This document shows, piece after piece, positions 36,039-44,186 of a stretch of DNA of 64,000 nt (the stretch's first letter is position 1; every line of letters begins with the position of its first letter). Source of the stretch: Treponema bryantii (GTDB taxonomy: Bacteria; Spirochaetota; Spirochaetia; Treponematales; Treponemataceae). Position numbers and translations under genes: made by a program. The stretch is from contig NZ_FORI01000004.1 in NCBI RefSeq assembly GCF_900113965.1, forward strand, positions 202,176 to 266,175, in the 5' to 3' direction. Below the pieces are notes generated by a model that ran no database searches, had not been told where the DNA came from, and saw only the letters and a list, made by a program, of their open reading frames with translations.

Positions 36039-36647
36039 ATGAATCGCCGCTGGAAAATTACGTTATTTTGTACTGTTTCAATTTTATTGAATTTGGGAAC
36101 TACACTTTTATTTTATGATGTTCTTCATATCCCTCTGTTTCTCGATACGATTTTTACAGTAGCAATTGTTTTTTATCTTGGCCTTATTCCAGGTCTTGTT
36201 GTTGGATTTTTGTTTAATTTTGTAGATACTCTTTTTAATTTTTTATTCAGGGGAATTTTCTCTCCTACAAATGTTTTCTTTTCACTTTGCGGTGCTGCAA
36301 TTGTTTTAATAACCTGGGCCTTTGCAAGAAGAAAGGAAGAGTTTCAGATTAGCATTCCAATCACACTGCTTTATCTTCTGCTGATTTCTCTGCTTTCTTC
36401 TAGTGCCTCTATTTTGATTGGCGGTACAATTGATTTTATCCGCTTTTCATATTTTGATATTCCAGATTCAATGGCACCAATCAAGCAGTTTACAGACGGT
36501 TTTCTTTCGCGGAAGTTTAATCTTTTTGCTTCCTGTATTCTTGGGCAGATTCCAATTTCAATGACAGACCGTCTCATATCCACCTTCGCCGGTTTTGGAG
36601 TATATAAATTGTATGTTAAGTTTTTTGGACCTGCCGAGGAGCTGTAA
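36039..36647 (+). CDS. Integral membrane protein, possible sensor module
   Basis: 202 aa with about six hydrophobic segments (for example FLDTIFTVAIVFYLGLIPGL and ITLLYLLLISLLSSSASILI), resembling small ECF-S-like or other six-helix membrane proteins; not assignable. It stops 3 bp before a histidine kinase gene, and a NarL-type regulator follows, so it may feed a signal to that kinase. A longer frame from 35931 overlaps uvrD and is rejected. Confidence 0.7.
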   Translation: MNRRWKITLFCTVSILLNLGTTLLFYDVLHIPLFLDTIFTVAIVFYLGLIPGLVVGFLFNFVDTLFNFLFRGIFSPTNVFFSLCGAAIVLITWAFARRKEEFQISIPITLLYLLLISLLSSSASILIGGTIDFIRFSYFDIPDSMAPIKQFTDGFLSRKFNLFASCILGQIPISMTDRLISTFAGFGVYKLYVKFFGPAEEL

Positions 36648-36650
36648 ATC

Positions 36651-37484
36651 ATGAATGTAGAAAATGCCGAACAGGAAATTGAAAAACTTCAGAATATAAT
36701 TCAACAATATACAACTTTCTTCATTATTTTTGATATTGTATTTTTTATTACGATTATCCTGATAATTATTTTTGCCATTCAGGTGCTCAAGTCCAGAAGA
36801 AAACTCAGAAGTTCAAATCGTTATCTGCGTTTTACAATTAAAGGTCAGGAAGAAGAGCGCGCAAGAATTGCGAGAGAACTTCATGATACAGTTGCTCAGG
36901 ACCTTCGCTATTGCCGTAACCTTTCGGAAAAAATTGATGATAAGAATGATCCAATGCTTGGTAAGAAACTTTCGAACATGCTTGAAAAATCTTTGTCTTA
37001 TGTTCGAAGTATGAGTTACAATCTAGCCCCTCCAGATGTTATAAGAAATGATATTGCAGCAAATGTAATGAACCTTGCACAGAATTTTAAGGAACTTTCA
37101 GATGTTGAAATCCGTTTTACTATGCCGGAGAAGCTGGACACAGATTTCCTTTCCGAAGAGGAAAATCTAAACCTTTACAGAATCATTCAAGAATCTCTGA
37201 TGAATATCAGAAAGCATGCAGAGGCTTCCGAAGTTACTGTTCTTTTGCGAAATGCAAATGGAGATGAGCCGGAAGGGCTTTATATCTTTATTAGTGATGA
37301 TGGAAAAGGTTTTGATGTTGATAAGTATTCAGAAAGCCGTGGTGCCGACGGAAGCCATTTTGGAATTGTCGGCATGAAGGAGCGTTCTGATTTTATCAGG
37401 GCAAAACTTGATATAGATTCGCATCCGGGAGAAGGAACTCAGATTTCAATTGTAAAACTTAAGAATTGTGAAAAACTCACATGA
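36651..37484 (+). CDS. NarL-class histidine kinase (HisKA_3)
   Basis: 277 aa. One TM segment at ~21-45, a short coiled linker, then the HisKA_3 box ARIARELHDTVAQDLRY with the phospho-His in ELHD. HATPase domain with N-box NLYRIIQESLMNIRKHAEA and G1 DDGKGFDV. No extracytoplasmic domain, which fits sensing through the membrane protein encoded 3 bp upstream. GAGGAG lies in the end of that gene. Cognate regulator: the gene at 37549. Confidence 0.9.
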   Translation: MNVENAEQEIEKLQNIIQQYTTFFIIFDIVFFITIILIIIFAIQVLKSRRKLRSSNRYLRFTIKGQEEERARIARELHDTVAQDLRYCRNLSEKIDDKNDPMLGKKLSNMLEKSLSYVRSMSYNLAPPDVIRNDIAANVMNLAQNFKELSDVEIRFTMPEKLDTDFLSEEENLNLYRIIQESLMNIRKHAEASEVTVLLRNANGDEPEGLYIFISDDGKGFDVDKYSESRGADGSHFGIVGMKERSDFIRAKLDIDSHPGEGTQISIVKLKNCEKLT

Positions 37485-37548
37485 TTTTTGTGCGTTCTTA
37501 CTCACTACAAGAAATTAAACTTTCGGTATTATAAAAAAGGTTACAAAA

Positions 37549-38166
37549 ATGAGTACTATCAGTTATTTTGTTGTTGAAGACCATTCTCTTACAAATCTTG
37601 GAATACGACAGTTTTTCTCTGCCAAAGAGGAACTTGTGTGCCGTGGTTTTGCTTATGATAAAGATGAAGCTGAAGAAAAACTCCAGAAGCTTGATGAAGA
37701 AAATAAACTCCCTTCAATCTTAGTTCTTGATCTGATGCTTGGAAATGCAAGCGGACTTGAGATTCTTAAACTCGTAAAAGAAAAATATGAAAATATAAAA
37801 GTTGTTGTTTACTCAATGTACACAAACCCGGGTATTTTAAGCCTTGCTCTGGATTATGGTGCACTCGGTTTTGTTTCAAAAGACAGTATGGAAGGCGAAC
37901 TTTTGAAGGCTGTTAAGACTGTTGCTGAGGGTGGAAGCTATGTACAGCAGAGTCTTGTAACTTCACTTTTTACTTACAGAAGCCTTCTTGATAGCCTTAC
38001 AAAACAGGAACAGAATATTCTTAAGAAAATTATTGAACGTAAGCAGAATGAACAGATTGCTTCGGAACTGAACCTTACAATCCGCAGTGTGGAAAATTAT
38101 CTTTCAAGAATTTACAGTAAGACAGGTTGCCGCGGTCACGAAGAACTGATTAAGAAATTCGGCTGA
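37549..38166 (+). CDS. NarL/LuxR-type response regulator
   Basis: 205 aa. Receiver with acceptor Asp61 (ILVLDLMLGNASG) and C-terminal LuxR HTH (LTKQEQNILKKIIERKQNEQ ... RSVENYLSRIYSKTG). AAAGG precedes the ATG, and a TATTAT -10-like box suggests its own promoter 64 bp after the kinase. Its last 17 bp overlap the 3' end of the convergent CCA-adding enzyme gene. Target genes unknown. Confidence 0.92.
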   Translation: MSTISYFVVEDHSLTNLGIRQFFSAKEELVCRGFAYDKDEAEEKLQKLDEENKLPSILVLDLMLGNASGLEILKLVKEKYENIKVVVYSMYTNPGILSLALDYGALGFVSKDSMEGELLKAVKTVAEGGSYVQQSLVTSLFTYRSLLDSLTKQEQNILKKIIERKQNEQIASELNLTIRSVENYLSRIYSKTGCRGHEELIKKFG

Positions 38167-39601
38167 TTTCTTTTGCGGTTTTTAATAAAGTCTCTTTTGT
38201 ATTCATTTCCGGATCTTCTACTACACAATCCAAAAGTTCATTTAATATGCGGCCAAGCTCCTTGCCGGCCGGAACTCCAATTGCCATAAGGTCGCGGCCG
38301 TTTACCGCTAGAGACTTAAGAGAAAGCACATTCTTTTTTTCAAGTTCTGATTTTACGCGTTCCTTTAATTCCAGAAGAAGCGCAACGCTTGAACTGTAGC
38401 GGACATCAACTTTTTCATTATACATTCCGTACATGTCTGCTAAGCGAAGGTCGTAGAGGTCTTCCATGTATTCCGGCTGTACGCGCATAATAAAGCGGCG
38501 CACGGCTGCATCGCTCCAGTTGGATTCGTAATGGAACATATGCTCTTTTACAAGATGGCATACATTGTGAATCATATCATTTGAAAAGCGGAGCCGGGTC
38601 ATAAGCTTTTCTGTAATTTTCTCACTGAAGCTTTCGTGATTATAAAAGGTGATTGTCTCAATTTCTTTTTTGCTGCCGTCGTTCTTTTCGCCGTCGAGTA
38701 CAGTTTCTTTTATGATTTTTTTAGCGGCAGGTTTACCAATATCGTGGAAAAGGGCAGCAAGGCGCACATTCAGTTTTTCTGTAGGTGCTCCGTCGCAGGC
38801 ATATAAAAGATGATTCATTACATCAAACTTGTGGAAGGCTCTGTAGTCAGACTGGATGCAGCCGCGGCAAACTGTAAACTCCGGAATAAAGATTTTAAGA
38901 AGTCCTGTTTCTTCAAGAAGCTTCATTCCAACCGAAGGTTTTGGAGATGCCATGATTTTTTCAAACTCATCGCGGAAGCGTTCAATCGAAATTGAAGCAA
39001 CTTTTTTTTGAATTTCAGGTTTGAAAATCTCTGAATATGTATTATTTTCTATACTAAAACCAAGCTTTGAAGCAAAACGAAGCGCACGAACAGGGCGAAG
39101 TCCGTCTTCCATAAAGCGTTCGTGTGGAACTCCAACAGTGCGGATTATCTTGTTTTTAATATCTTCCTGACCTTTGTATGGGTCAACAACAAGGCCATCT
39201 TCAAGAGATGCTGCAATGGCATTCATTGTAAAGTCACGGCGGGCGAGGTCTTCTTCAATGGTTGCGGCGTAGTTTATGCTGTCCGGATGTCGGCCATCTG
39301 AATATCCTGCTTCGGTACGGAAAGTTGTAACTTCAATTTCGTTTCCCTTAAAATGAACGGTAACCGTACCGTGTTCAATTCCTGTAGGCACAACAAACTT
39401 AAAAAGCTTTATTACATCCTGTGGAGTAGCATTTGTTGCAATGTCCCAGTCGTGAGCCGGCACTTTCATAAACATATCACGAACCGCGCCGCCTACAAGG
39501 TAAGCTTTAAAGCCTGCATCTGTAAAAACTTTTCCAAAATCTTTAAGGAGATCCGGAAGCTTTATTTTTTTTGATGTCAAAGATGTGATGATTGATGTCA
39601 A
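38150..39601 (-). CDS. cca: tRNA nucleotidyltransferase (CCA-adding enzyme)
   Basis: 483 aa. Class II nucleotidyltransferase: AYLVGGAVRDMFM, then HDWDIATNA with the catalytic Asp pair, and RRDFTMNAIA. An HD-domain region follows (LAALFHDIGKP), so phosphohydrolase activity is possible. Neither tRNA in this window encodes its 3' CCA, which makes such an enzyme necessary. The start overlaps the stop of the upstream small membrane protein by 4 bp. A poly(A) polymerase role cannot be excluded. Confidence 0.88.
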   Translation of the reverse strand: MTSIITSLTSKKIKLPDLLKDFGKVFTDAGFKAYLVGGAVRDMFMKVPAHDWDIATNATPQDVIKLFKFVVPTGIEHGTVTVHFKGNEIEVTTFRTEAGYSDGRHPDSINYAATIEEDLARRDFTMNAIAASLEDGLVVDPYKGQEDIKNKIIRTVGVPHERFMEDGLRPVRALRFASKLGFSIENNTYSEIFKPEIQKKVASISIERFRDEFEKIMASPKPSVGMKLLEETGLLKIFIPEFTVCRGCIQSDYRAFHKFDVMNHLLYACDGAPTEKLNVRLAALFHDIGKPAAKKIIKETVLDGEKNDGSKKEIETITFYNHESFSEKITEKLMTRLRFSNDMIHNVCHLVKEHMFHYESNWSDAAVRRFIMRVQPEYMEDLYDLRLADMYGMYNEKVDVRYSSSVALLLELKERVKSELEKKNVLSLKSLAVNGRDLMAIGVPAGKELGRILNELLDCVVEDPEMNTKETLLKTAKEISRIS

Positions 39602-39972
39602 TTTATACCTCCGGAAATATAGCTTATGATATTTGCAGTGCCCGTACAGAAGATGCAGAAAACAGCAGATCCAACCAGGGCAATCATATTTATTATATTT
39701 TTAACCTTCTGTTTTTCGGTAAAAATCTTAATAAAAGTTTCAACGGTAAGTACAATCGAAAACAGACTGTTGAAAATCGAAACGTAAGAAAGTACCGAAA
39801 GCAGCCACTGCTGGTTATCGTCCTGAAAATTCTGGTAATTCCCGATTATATAAAGGGTTATAAGAATTATACAGAAGGCAGTAATTGCAAGATTCAGCGT
39901 CATAGAGACTTTGTATGTGAGAGTATTCGAAAATAATTTCTTTGAATATTTAAATTTTAGTTTATTTCTCAT
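39598..39972 (-). CDS. Small membrane protein of unknown function
   Basis: 124 aa with four hydrophobic segments (NLAITAFCIILITLYIIG, LLSVLSYVSIFNSLFSIVLT, IINMIALVGSAVFCIFCTGT) and a basic N-terminus (RNKLKFKYSKK). Stop and start overlap with cca by 4 bp, so the two are cotranscribed. I recognise no family. Confidence 0.6.
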   Translation of the reverse strand: MRNKLKFKYSKKLFSNTLTYKVSMTLNLAITAFCIILITLYIIGNYQNFQDDNQQWLLSVLSYVSIFNSLFSIVLTVETFIKIFTEKQKVKNIINMIALVGSAVFCIFCTGTANIISYISGGIN

Positions 39973-40001
39973 TGCAGACAGACGTCATCTACTGATATAA
40001 T
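39972..40001 (+). promoter_or_regulatory. Promoter of the 40033 operon
   Basis: TTGCAG (39972-39977), 18-nt spacer, TATAAT (39996-40001). It lies between divergent genes and gives a ~25-nt leader. Confidence 0.6.
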
Positions 40002-40032
40002 AACATATTACTGATTATTCGGGTACAGGTCT

Positions 40033-40722
40033 ATGAAGAAATTTCTTGCATGTGTTTTTATTCTTGCGGTTTTCACAGGCATCGTTTTTTATGTCGGATG
40101 GACTCAATTCCGTGTAAAACCAGACACAATGGGAGTTGTTGTTTCCAAAACCAGCGGAGTAGATGATAAACCTGTCTTAAACGGGGAATTTGCCTGGCAC
40201 TGGCAGTTCCTTTTACCAACAAATGCCACACTCAAAACTTTTCAGATAAAGCCGGTTCAGGTTCAAAAAACAGTTTCAGGAACATTACCTTCGGGTGAAG
40301 CCTATGCTTCAATCTACAACGCCAAAGGACTTTTTGATTACAGCTTTACCTTTGACATTCAGCTTACAGTTTCGCCGGAAGCTGTTGTAGAACTTATACA
40401 GCTCAACAAAATAACTGATGATTCTGACCTTACCGCCTATCTTGAAGGCGCCGCAGGAACTCTTGCTCAGCACGCGGCAAGTTATATTTTAAACCGCGCA
40501 GAATCAAACTCAGCCTTCAGAACAGAATCTCTTCGCCGCGAAGAAATTTTACGTGGCATACAGATTTATAAAGATTTTCCGGAAATTGATGTTTCAATTT
40601 TTTCAATACAAAACTCAAAGCTTCCGGATTATAATATGTATAAAAAAATTACAGACTTGCAGCCAGATCAGCTGTCTGTAGAAGCATCTGTACAAGAGGC
40701 AGCAATGCCGGAGGAAATCTAA
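40033..40722 (+). CDS. Membrane-anchored protein, SPFH-like
   Basis: 229 aa. One N-terminal TM (residues ~4-24) and an extracytoplasmic or cytoplasmic domain beginning RVKPDTMGVVVSKTSGVDDK, then FDIQLTVSPEAVVELIQL. The order of a short strand, a VKPD turn and a long helix pair recalls band-7/SPFH proteins, but the match is weak. It overlaps aroH by one base (TAATG), so the two are translated together. Role unknown. Confidence 0.55.
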   Translation: MKKFLACVFILAVFTGIVFYVGWTQFRVKPDTMGVVVSKTSGVDDKPVLNGEFAWHWQFLLPTNATLKTFQIKPVQVQKTVSGTLPSGEAYASIYNAKGLFDYSFTFDIQLTVSPEAVVELIQLNKITDDSDLTAYLEGAAGTLAQHAASYILNRAESNSAFRTESLRREEILRGIQIYKDFPEIDVSIFSIQNSKLPDYNMYKKITDLQPDQLSVEASVQEAAMPEEI

Positions 40723-41099
40723 TGGAAAAGCGACTTATTGCATACCGTGGAGCGGTTTGCGTTGAAAATACAGCAGAAAGCATTACAGAAAATGTATGCC
40801 TTATGTGCCGGGAACTCTTTAGCCTTAATAAAATTCAGGCAGAAGATATTGTTTCCCTTCAGTTTACAATTACAGATGATATTACAGTTTTGAACCCTGC
40901 TACAGCTCTCCGCCGCGGAGACTGCGGACTTGATATTACCCAGGTTCCATTGTTCTGCAGTCAGGAAGCAAAAATTGACGGCGGAATGAAATTTGTGGTA
41001 AGAGCGCTTCTTACGGCTTATAATGATAAAAATATAGAAAGACGAAATGTTTACCTGAATGGAGCTGAAAAACTCCGACCTGACTTTAGCAGAAAATAG
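40722..41099 (+). CDS. aroH: Chorismate mutase, AroH class
   Basis: 125 aa. Monofunctional chorismate mutase of the Bacillus AroH fold: AYRGAVCVENTAE at the start, LNPATALRRGDCG and VPLFCSQEAKIDGGM carry the conserved Arg, Asn and Glu residues. Converts chorismate to prephenate for Phe/Tyr synthesis. No other aromatic pathway gene is nearby. It sits between an SPFH-like gene and glgA on one strand. Confidence 0.9.
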   Translation: MEKRLIAYRGAVCVENTAESITENVCLMCRELFSLNKIQAEDIVSLQFTITDDITVLNPATALRRGDCGLDITQVPLFCSQEAKIDGGMKFVVRALLTAYNDKNIERRNVYLNGAEKLRPDFSRK

Positions 41100-41110
41100 G
41101 AGATGTGAGT

Positions 41111-42682
41111 ATGAAGATTTGGGTAGTTAGTATGGAATGTGCCGGAATTGCAGAGGCCGGCGGTGTAAAAAACGTTTCTTTTTCATTATGTAAGGAATTT
41201 TCAGATTTAAAGCATAAGGTTACTCTGTTTATTCCGGTTTATAAATGTACCTGTCTTGATTCTCTTTTTGAGTTTAATACTGTAGAAACTGCTGCTGAAG
41301 TTGAACTTTGCGGAAGAAAAGAAAAGATTACGTATACAACAGCAAAGAGCACTTCTAATTTTGATGTTGTTCTGATTAATCATCCTCTTTTTGCAGAAAA
41401 AGAAGCAGTTTATACCTATACCGAAAACGAAGAAAAACAGAACCCTGCACATAAAAAGGGTAACGGCCACCTCGACGGTCTTTTCCTTGATGTTCTTTTC
41501 CAGAAGGCAGTGTGCGCTTACGGTTCAATGATTCCTCGCTCAGAGATTCCGGAAATCCTTCACTGTCAGGATGCATCAACTGCAATGCTTCCGGCTTTTG
41601 TTGCTAATTCAAAGGCTTTCAAAAAGACAAATTGTGTAGTTACAATCCATAATGCTGGTCCATTCTATCATCACAGCTTTACAAGTATTGGTGAAGCTGC
41701 ATGGTATACAGGACTTTCAACACCTCTTCTTGAAAAAGCAATGAACGGAAGAGCAATTGAGCCTTTCCTTATTGCCGCAACTGCAGGTGCATATCTTACA
41801 ACTGTATCAGAAGATTATGCAAAAGAGCTTATTGATCCTGCAAATGCAGAAGCAACAGAAGGGCTTTCACCAATTTTTGCTGCACGCCATATTGAAATTA
41901 AGGGAATTACCAATGGTTTTGATTTTGACCGTTATAATCCTACATCTAAAGACGCTTCTAAACTTCCGTTTGAGTTTGATCCGGAGAAAAATGACCTGGA
42001 CGGAAAACTCAAATGCCGCAAGTTCTTTATTCAGAACATTGTAAATACAGATAATTTTAAGGCAGAAGGTATTAAGAAATACGGAAAACTTGAATGCTCA
42101 ACTGAATATACAAAGGAAATCTTCTTTGCATATCACGGACGTATTACAACACAGAAAGGTATTGCAGTTCTTACAGCTGCAGTTCCTGCTATTCTGGAAA
42201 ACTATCCAGATGCAAGATTTATATTTGCAGGGCAGGGGGAACCTCGCCTTGAAATAGATATTGTTCGCCTCTGCGAAAAGTATCCTGGAAAGGTAACCTT
42301 TATGAACGGCTATAATCAGACAGTTGTGCGCCTTGCCACAGCCGTAAGTGATTTTGTTGTTCTTCCAAGTTATTTTGAACCATGCGGACTCGAAGATTTT
42401 ATTGCACAGGTTTACGGAACAGTTCCAGTTGCTCATAAAACCGGCGGTCTTAATAAAATTGATAATGGCCGTACAGGTTTCCTTTATGAAAGCAATACTC
42501 CAGGTGTTCTGATTGCAAAACTTTCTGAAATAATCATGCTCAAAACCCTCCGCCCAAGCCAGATTGCACGTATGGTTAAGAGTGGAGCATACAGTGTTCA
42601 TCATGAATATCTGTGGAAAACAGTAATTCAGAAAAAATATTTACCATTTTTTAAAGAAATTTTAAAAAATAGTAAGGAATGA
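41111..42682 (+). CDS. glgA: Glycogen synthase (GT5)
   Basis: 523 aa. Transfers glucose from ADP-glucose to glycogen. N-terminal GT5 catalytic domain (VVSMECAGIAEAGG), HCQDASTAMLPA, and C-terminal GT-B domain with YHGRITTQKGI and PSYFEPCGLEDFIAQVYGTV. The start is the ATG at 41111, with AGGAG 8 nt upstream; a GTG at 41105 is too close to it. At position 15 the usual ADP-glucose-contacting Lys of KTGGL is Glu (AEAGG). glgC lies 37 kb away. Confidence 0.9.
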   Translation: MKIWVVSMECAGIAEAGGVKNVSFSLCKEFSDLKHKVTLFIPVYKCTCLDSLFEFNTVETAAEVELCGRKEKITYTTAKSTSNFDVVLINHPLFAEKEAVYTYTENEEKQNPAHKKGNGHLDGLFLDVLFQKAVCAYGSMIPRSEIPEILHCQDASTAMLPAFVANSKAFKKTNCVVTIHNAGPFYHHSFTSIGEAAWYTGLSTPLLEKAMNGRAIEPFLIAATAGAYLTTVSEDYAKELIDPANAEATEGLSPIFAARHIEIKGITNGFDFDRYNPTSKDASKLPFEFDPEKNDLDGKLKCRKFFIQNIVNTDNFKAEGIKKYGKLECSTEYTKEIFFAYHGRITTQKGIAVLTAAVPAILENYPDARFIFAGQGEPRLEIDIVRLCEKYPGKVTFMNGYNQTVVRLATAVSDFVVLPSYFEPCGLEDFIAQVYGTVPVAHKTGGLNKIDNGRTGFLYESNTPGVLIAKLSEIIMLKTLRPSQIARMVKSGAYSVHHEYLWKTVIQKKYLPFFKEILKNSKE

Positions 42683-42684
42683 TA

Positions 42685-42711
42685 TTGACTAAATTGTAAT
42701 AAGTCTATAAT
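42685..42711 (+). promoter_or_regulatory. Promoter of the tRNA pair
   Basis: TTGACT (42685-42690) with TATAAT at 42706-42711, or TAATAT at 42708 with 17-nt spacing. It lies 43-48 bp before tRNA-Thr. Confidence 0.7.
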
Positions 42712-42753
42712 ATAAGACTCACGTTCGATGCAATAAGTTGAACACCTAAATCT

Positions 42754-42826
42754 GCTGCCTTAGCTCAGCTGGTAGAGCACGTGATTTGTAATCTCGGGGT
42801 CGTGGGTCCAAATCCTACAGGCAGCT
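42754..42826 (+). tRNA. tRNA-Thr (anticodon UGU)
   Basis: Acceptor GCTGCCT (42754-42760) pairs with AGGCAGC (42819-42825). D-arm GCTC/GAGC, anticodon loop TTTGTAA with TGT at 42787-42789, T stem GTGGG/CCTAC. The 3' CCA is not encoded. Oddities: a T-T mismatch in the anticodon stem, and a T loop TCCAAAT with C where U55 is nearly universal. Confidence 0.93.
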
Positions 42827-42831
42827 TAAAT

Positions 42832-42913
42832 GGGGAGTTCGCATAGCGGCAATTGCAAGGGACTGTAAATCCCTCGGCTCACGCCTCCAGAGGTTCGAGT
42901 CCTCTACTCCCCA
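42832..42913 (+). tRNA. tRNA-Tyr (anticodon GUA)
   Basis: Acceptor GGGGAGT (42832-42838) pairs with ACTCCCC (42906-42912), discriminator A. Anticodon GTA at 42865-42867 and a long variable arm (class II) as in bacterial tRNA-Tyr; T loop TTCGAGT. The 3' CCA is not encoded. It lies 5 bp after tRNA-Thr, so the two share a transcript. Confidence 0.95.
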
Positions 42914-42923
42914 GTCTTGTAAG

Positions 42924-42949
42924 AGTTCTCCAAGCGGAGGACTTTTTTT
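42924..42949 (+). terminator. Terminator of the tRNA operon
   Basis: AGTTCTCC-AAGC-GGAGGACT followed by a run of T (42943-42949). Confidence 0.85.
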
Positions 42950-42984
42950 ATTTAACTTTTTTTATTAAAAATCCCCTTATATCT

Positions 42985-43013
42985 TTGACAAAAATCTTCG
43001 TATAGAGTAGATT
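42985..43013 (+). promoter_or_regulatory. Promoter of the MBL-mltG group
   Basis: Consensus TTGACA (42985-42990), 17-nt spacer, TAGATT (43008-43013). The leader carries a strong GGGGGGAG before the GTG start. Confidence 0.65.
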
Positions 43014-43065
43014 TAAATAATTATTAATTATTCAAAAATGTAAAAGTTTTCAGGGGGGAGAAAAA

Positions 43066-43998
43066 GTGAATATCTATTTCTGGGGGGTCAGAGGATCGGT
43101 TCCAACGCCTTTATCTCCGCAGCAGGTACAATCAAAAATAATGGCAGCCATTCAGAGAGCAAAGCCAGAAGATTTGAAAGATGCGGAAACCAGAGCCAAA
43201 TTTGTTTCATCACTTCCTTCATGGATTTTTGGTACAGCAGGTGGTAATACAGCCTGTGTTGAAATTGTAAATAACAATACACATATTATTCTTGATGCGG
43301 GAACAGGTCTTCGAGCCTTGGGGAAGGCAAGATCATGTCCGGACAAGTATCATCTTTTCTTTTCACATTTCCATTGGGATCATATTCAGGGCTTTCCATT
43401 TTTTGATCACGCCTATAATCCACATTGTCATTTTGAAGTTTATTCTCATTACGATGATGCAGAGTCATATTTCTGGGATCAGGTTGCAGAACCTTACAGC
43501 CCGCCGTCTGTAGGAAAAACAATTGCCACAGATATGCACTTTAACCGTGTTTACGAGGATGAACCTTTTGATATTGATGGCATCAGAATTAATTCTCACA
43601 AAATGCGCCATCCGGGAGATTCCTACGCATTTTCTTTTGAATATGACGGAAAGAAATTTGTTTATGCAACAGATGTTGAACTTAAATCAATAGATTATGT
43701 TGGTGACTATGCCGGTGAAGGTGTTTTCAGAAATGCTGATGTAATTGTTATTGATTCTCAGTATACTGTAGAAGAAGTTTACCGCAAGGAAAACTGGGGA
43801 CATTCTTCTTTCTGTTACGCAATTGATTTTGCTGTTTACTGGAACATAAAGAAAGTGTATCTTTTTCATCATGAGCCTGTTTATGATGACAAGAAGCTCA
43901 ATTCAATACTTGAGGCTGCAAGATGGTATGCCCAGTATATTAATCATTCAGATATTGAGATTTATCTGGCAAAGGAATCGCAAGAGATTATCTTATGA
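43066..43998 (+). CDS. MBL-fold metallo-hydrolase
   Basis: 310 aa from a GTG. IYFWGVRGSVPTP and GGNTACVEI at the start, metal motif HxHxDH in FSHFHWDHIQGF, further ligands in MRHPGDS and YATDVE, and SQYTVEEVYRKENWGHSS near the end. This subgroup holds cyclic-nucleotide and phosphoribosyl cyclic phosphate diesterases and RNase Z-like enzymes; the substrate is not decided. ATGA overlap with the next gene points to one operon running through mltG and probably to dnaG-rpoD. Confidence 0.85.
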   Translation: MNIYFWGVRGSVPTPLSPQQVQSKIMAAIQRAKPEDLKDAETRAKFVSSLPSWIFGTAGGNTACVEIVNNNTHIILDAGTGLRALGKARSCPDKYHLFFSHFHWDHIQGFPFFDHAYNPHCHFEVYSHYDDAESYFWDQVAEPYSPPSVGKTIATDMHFNRVYEDEPFDIDGIRINSHKMRHPGDSYAFSFEYDGKKFVYATDVELKSIDYVGDYAGEGVFRNADVIVIDSQYTVEEVYRKENWGHSSFCYAIDFAVYWNIKKVYLFHHEPVYDDKKLNSILEAARWYAQYINHSDIEIYLAKESQEIIL

Positions 43999-44186
43999 TA
44001 GTTGATAATGAAGATATAACTATTCTCGAATATTCATTTTCGAAAAAGGAATTATTTCTTCTTGCAAAATATCTTAGAACAAAGCAGGAAGAACTTCCCG
44101 AGGGACTTGAAGTTTTTTATAAAACCCTCGAGGATTCCATCTACAATTGTCTTTCACTTGAAGAGGTTAAAAGATTTTACTCATGA
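43995..44186 (+). CDS. Small acidic protein of unknown function
   Basis: 63 aa, mostly helical, with no TM segment. Starts at an ATG overlapping the stop of the MBL gene (ATGA) and ends overlapping the start of mltG (TCATGA). Tight overlap on both sides argues that it is a real gene. Length and position suggest a partner of MltG or of the hydrolase; no family is recognised, and it lacks an XseB signature. Confidence 0.6.
   Translation: MIVDNEDITILEYSFSKKELFLLAKYLRTKQEELPEGLEVFYKTLEDSIYNCLSLEEVKRFYS

Noticed and set aside
39598..39972. Small membrane protein as a toxin of a toxin-antitoxin pair
   Set aside because: It is 124 aa with four TM segments and is coupled to cca; no antitoxin-like partner.
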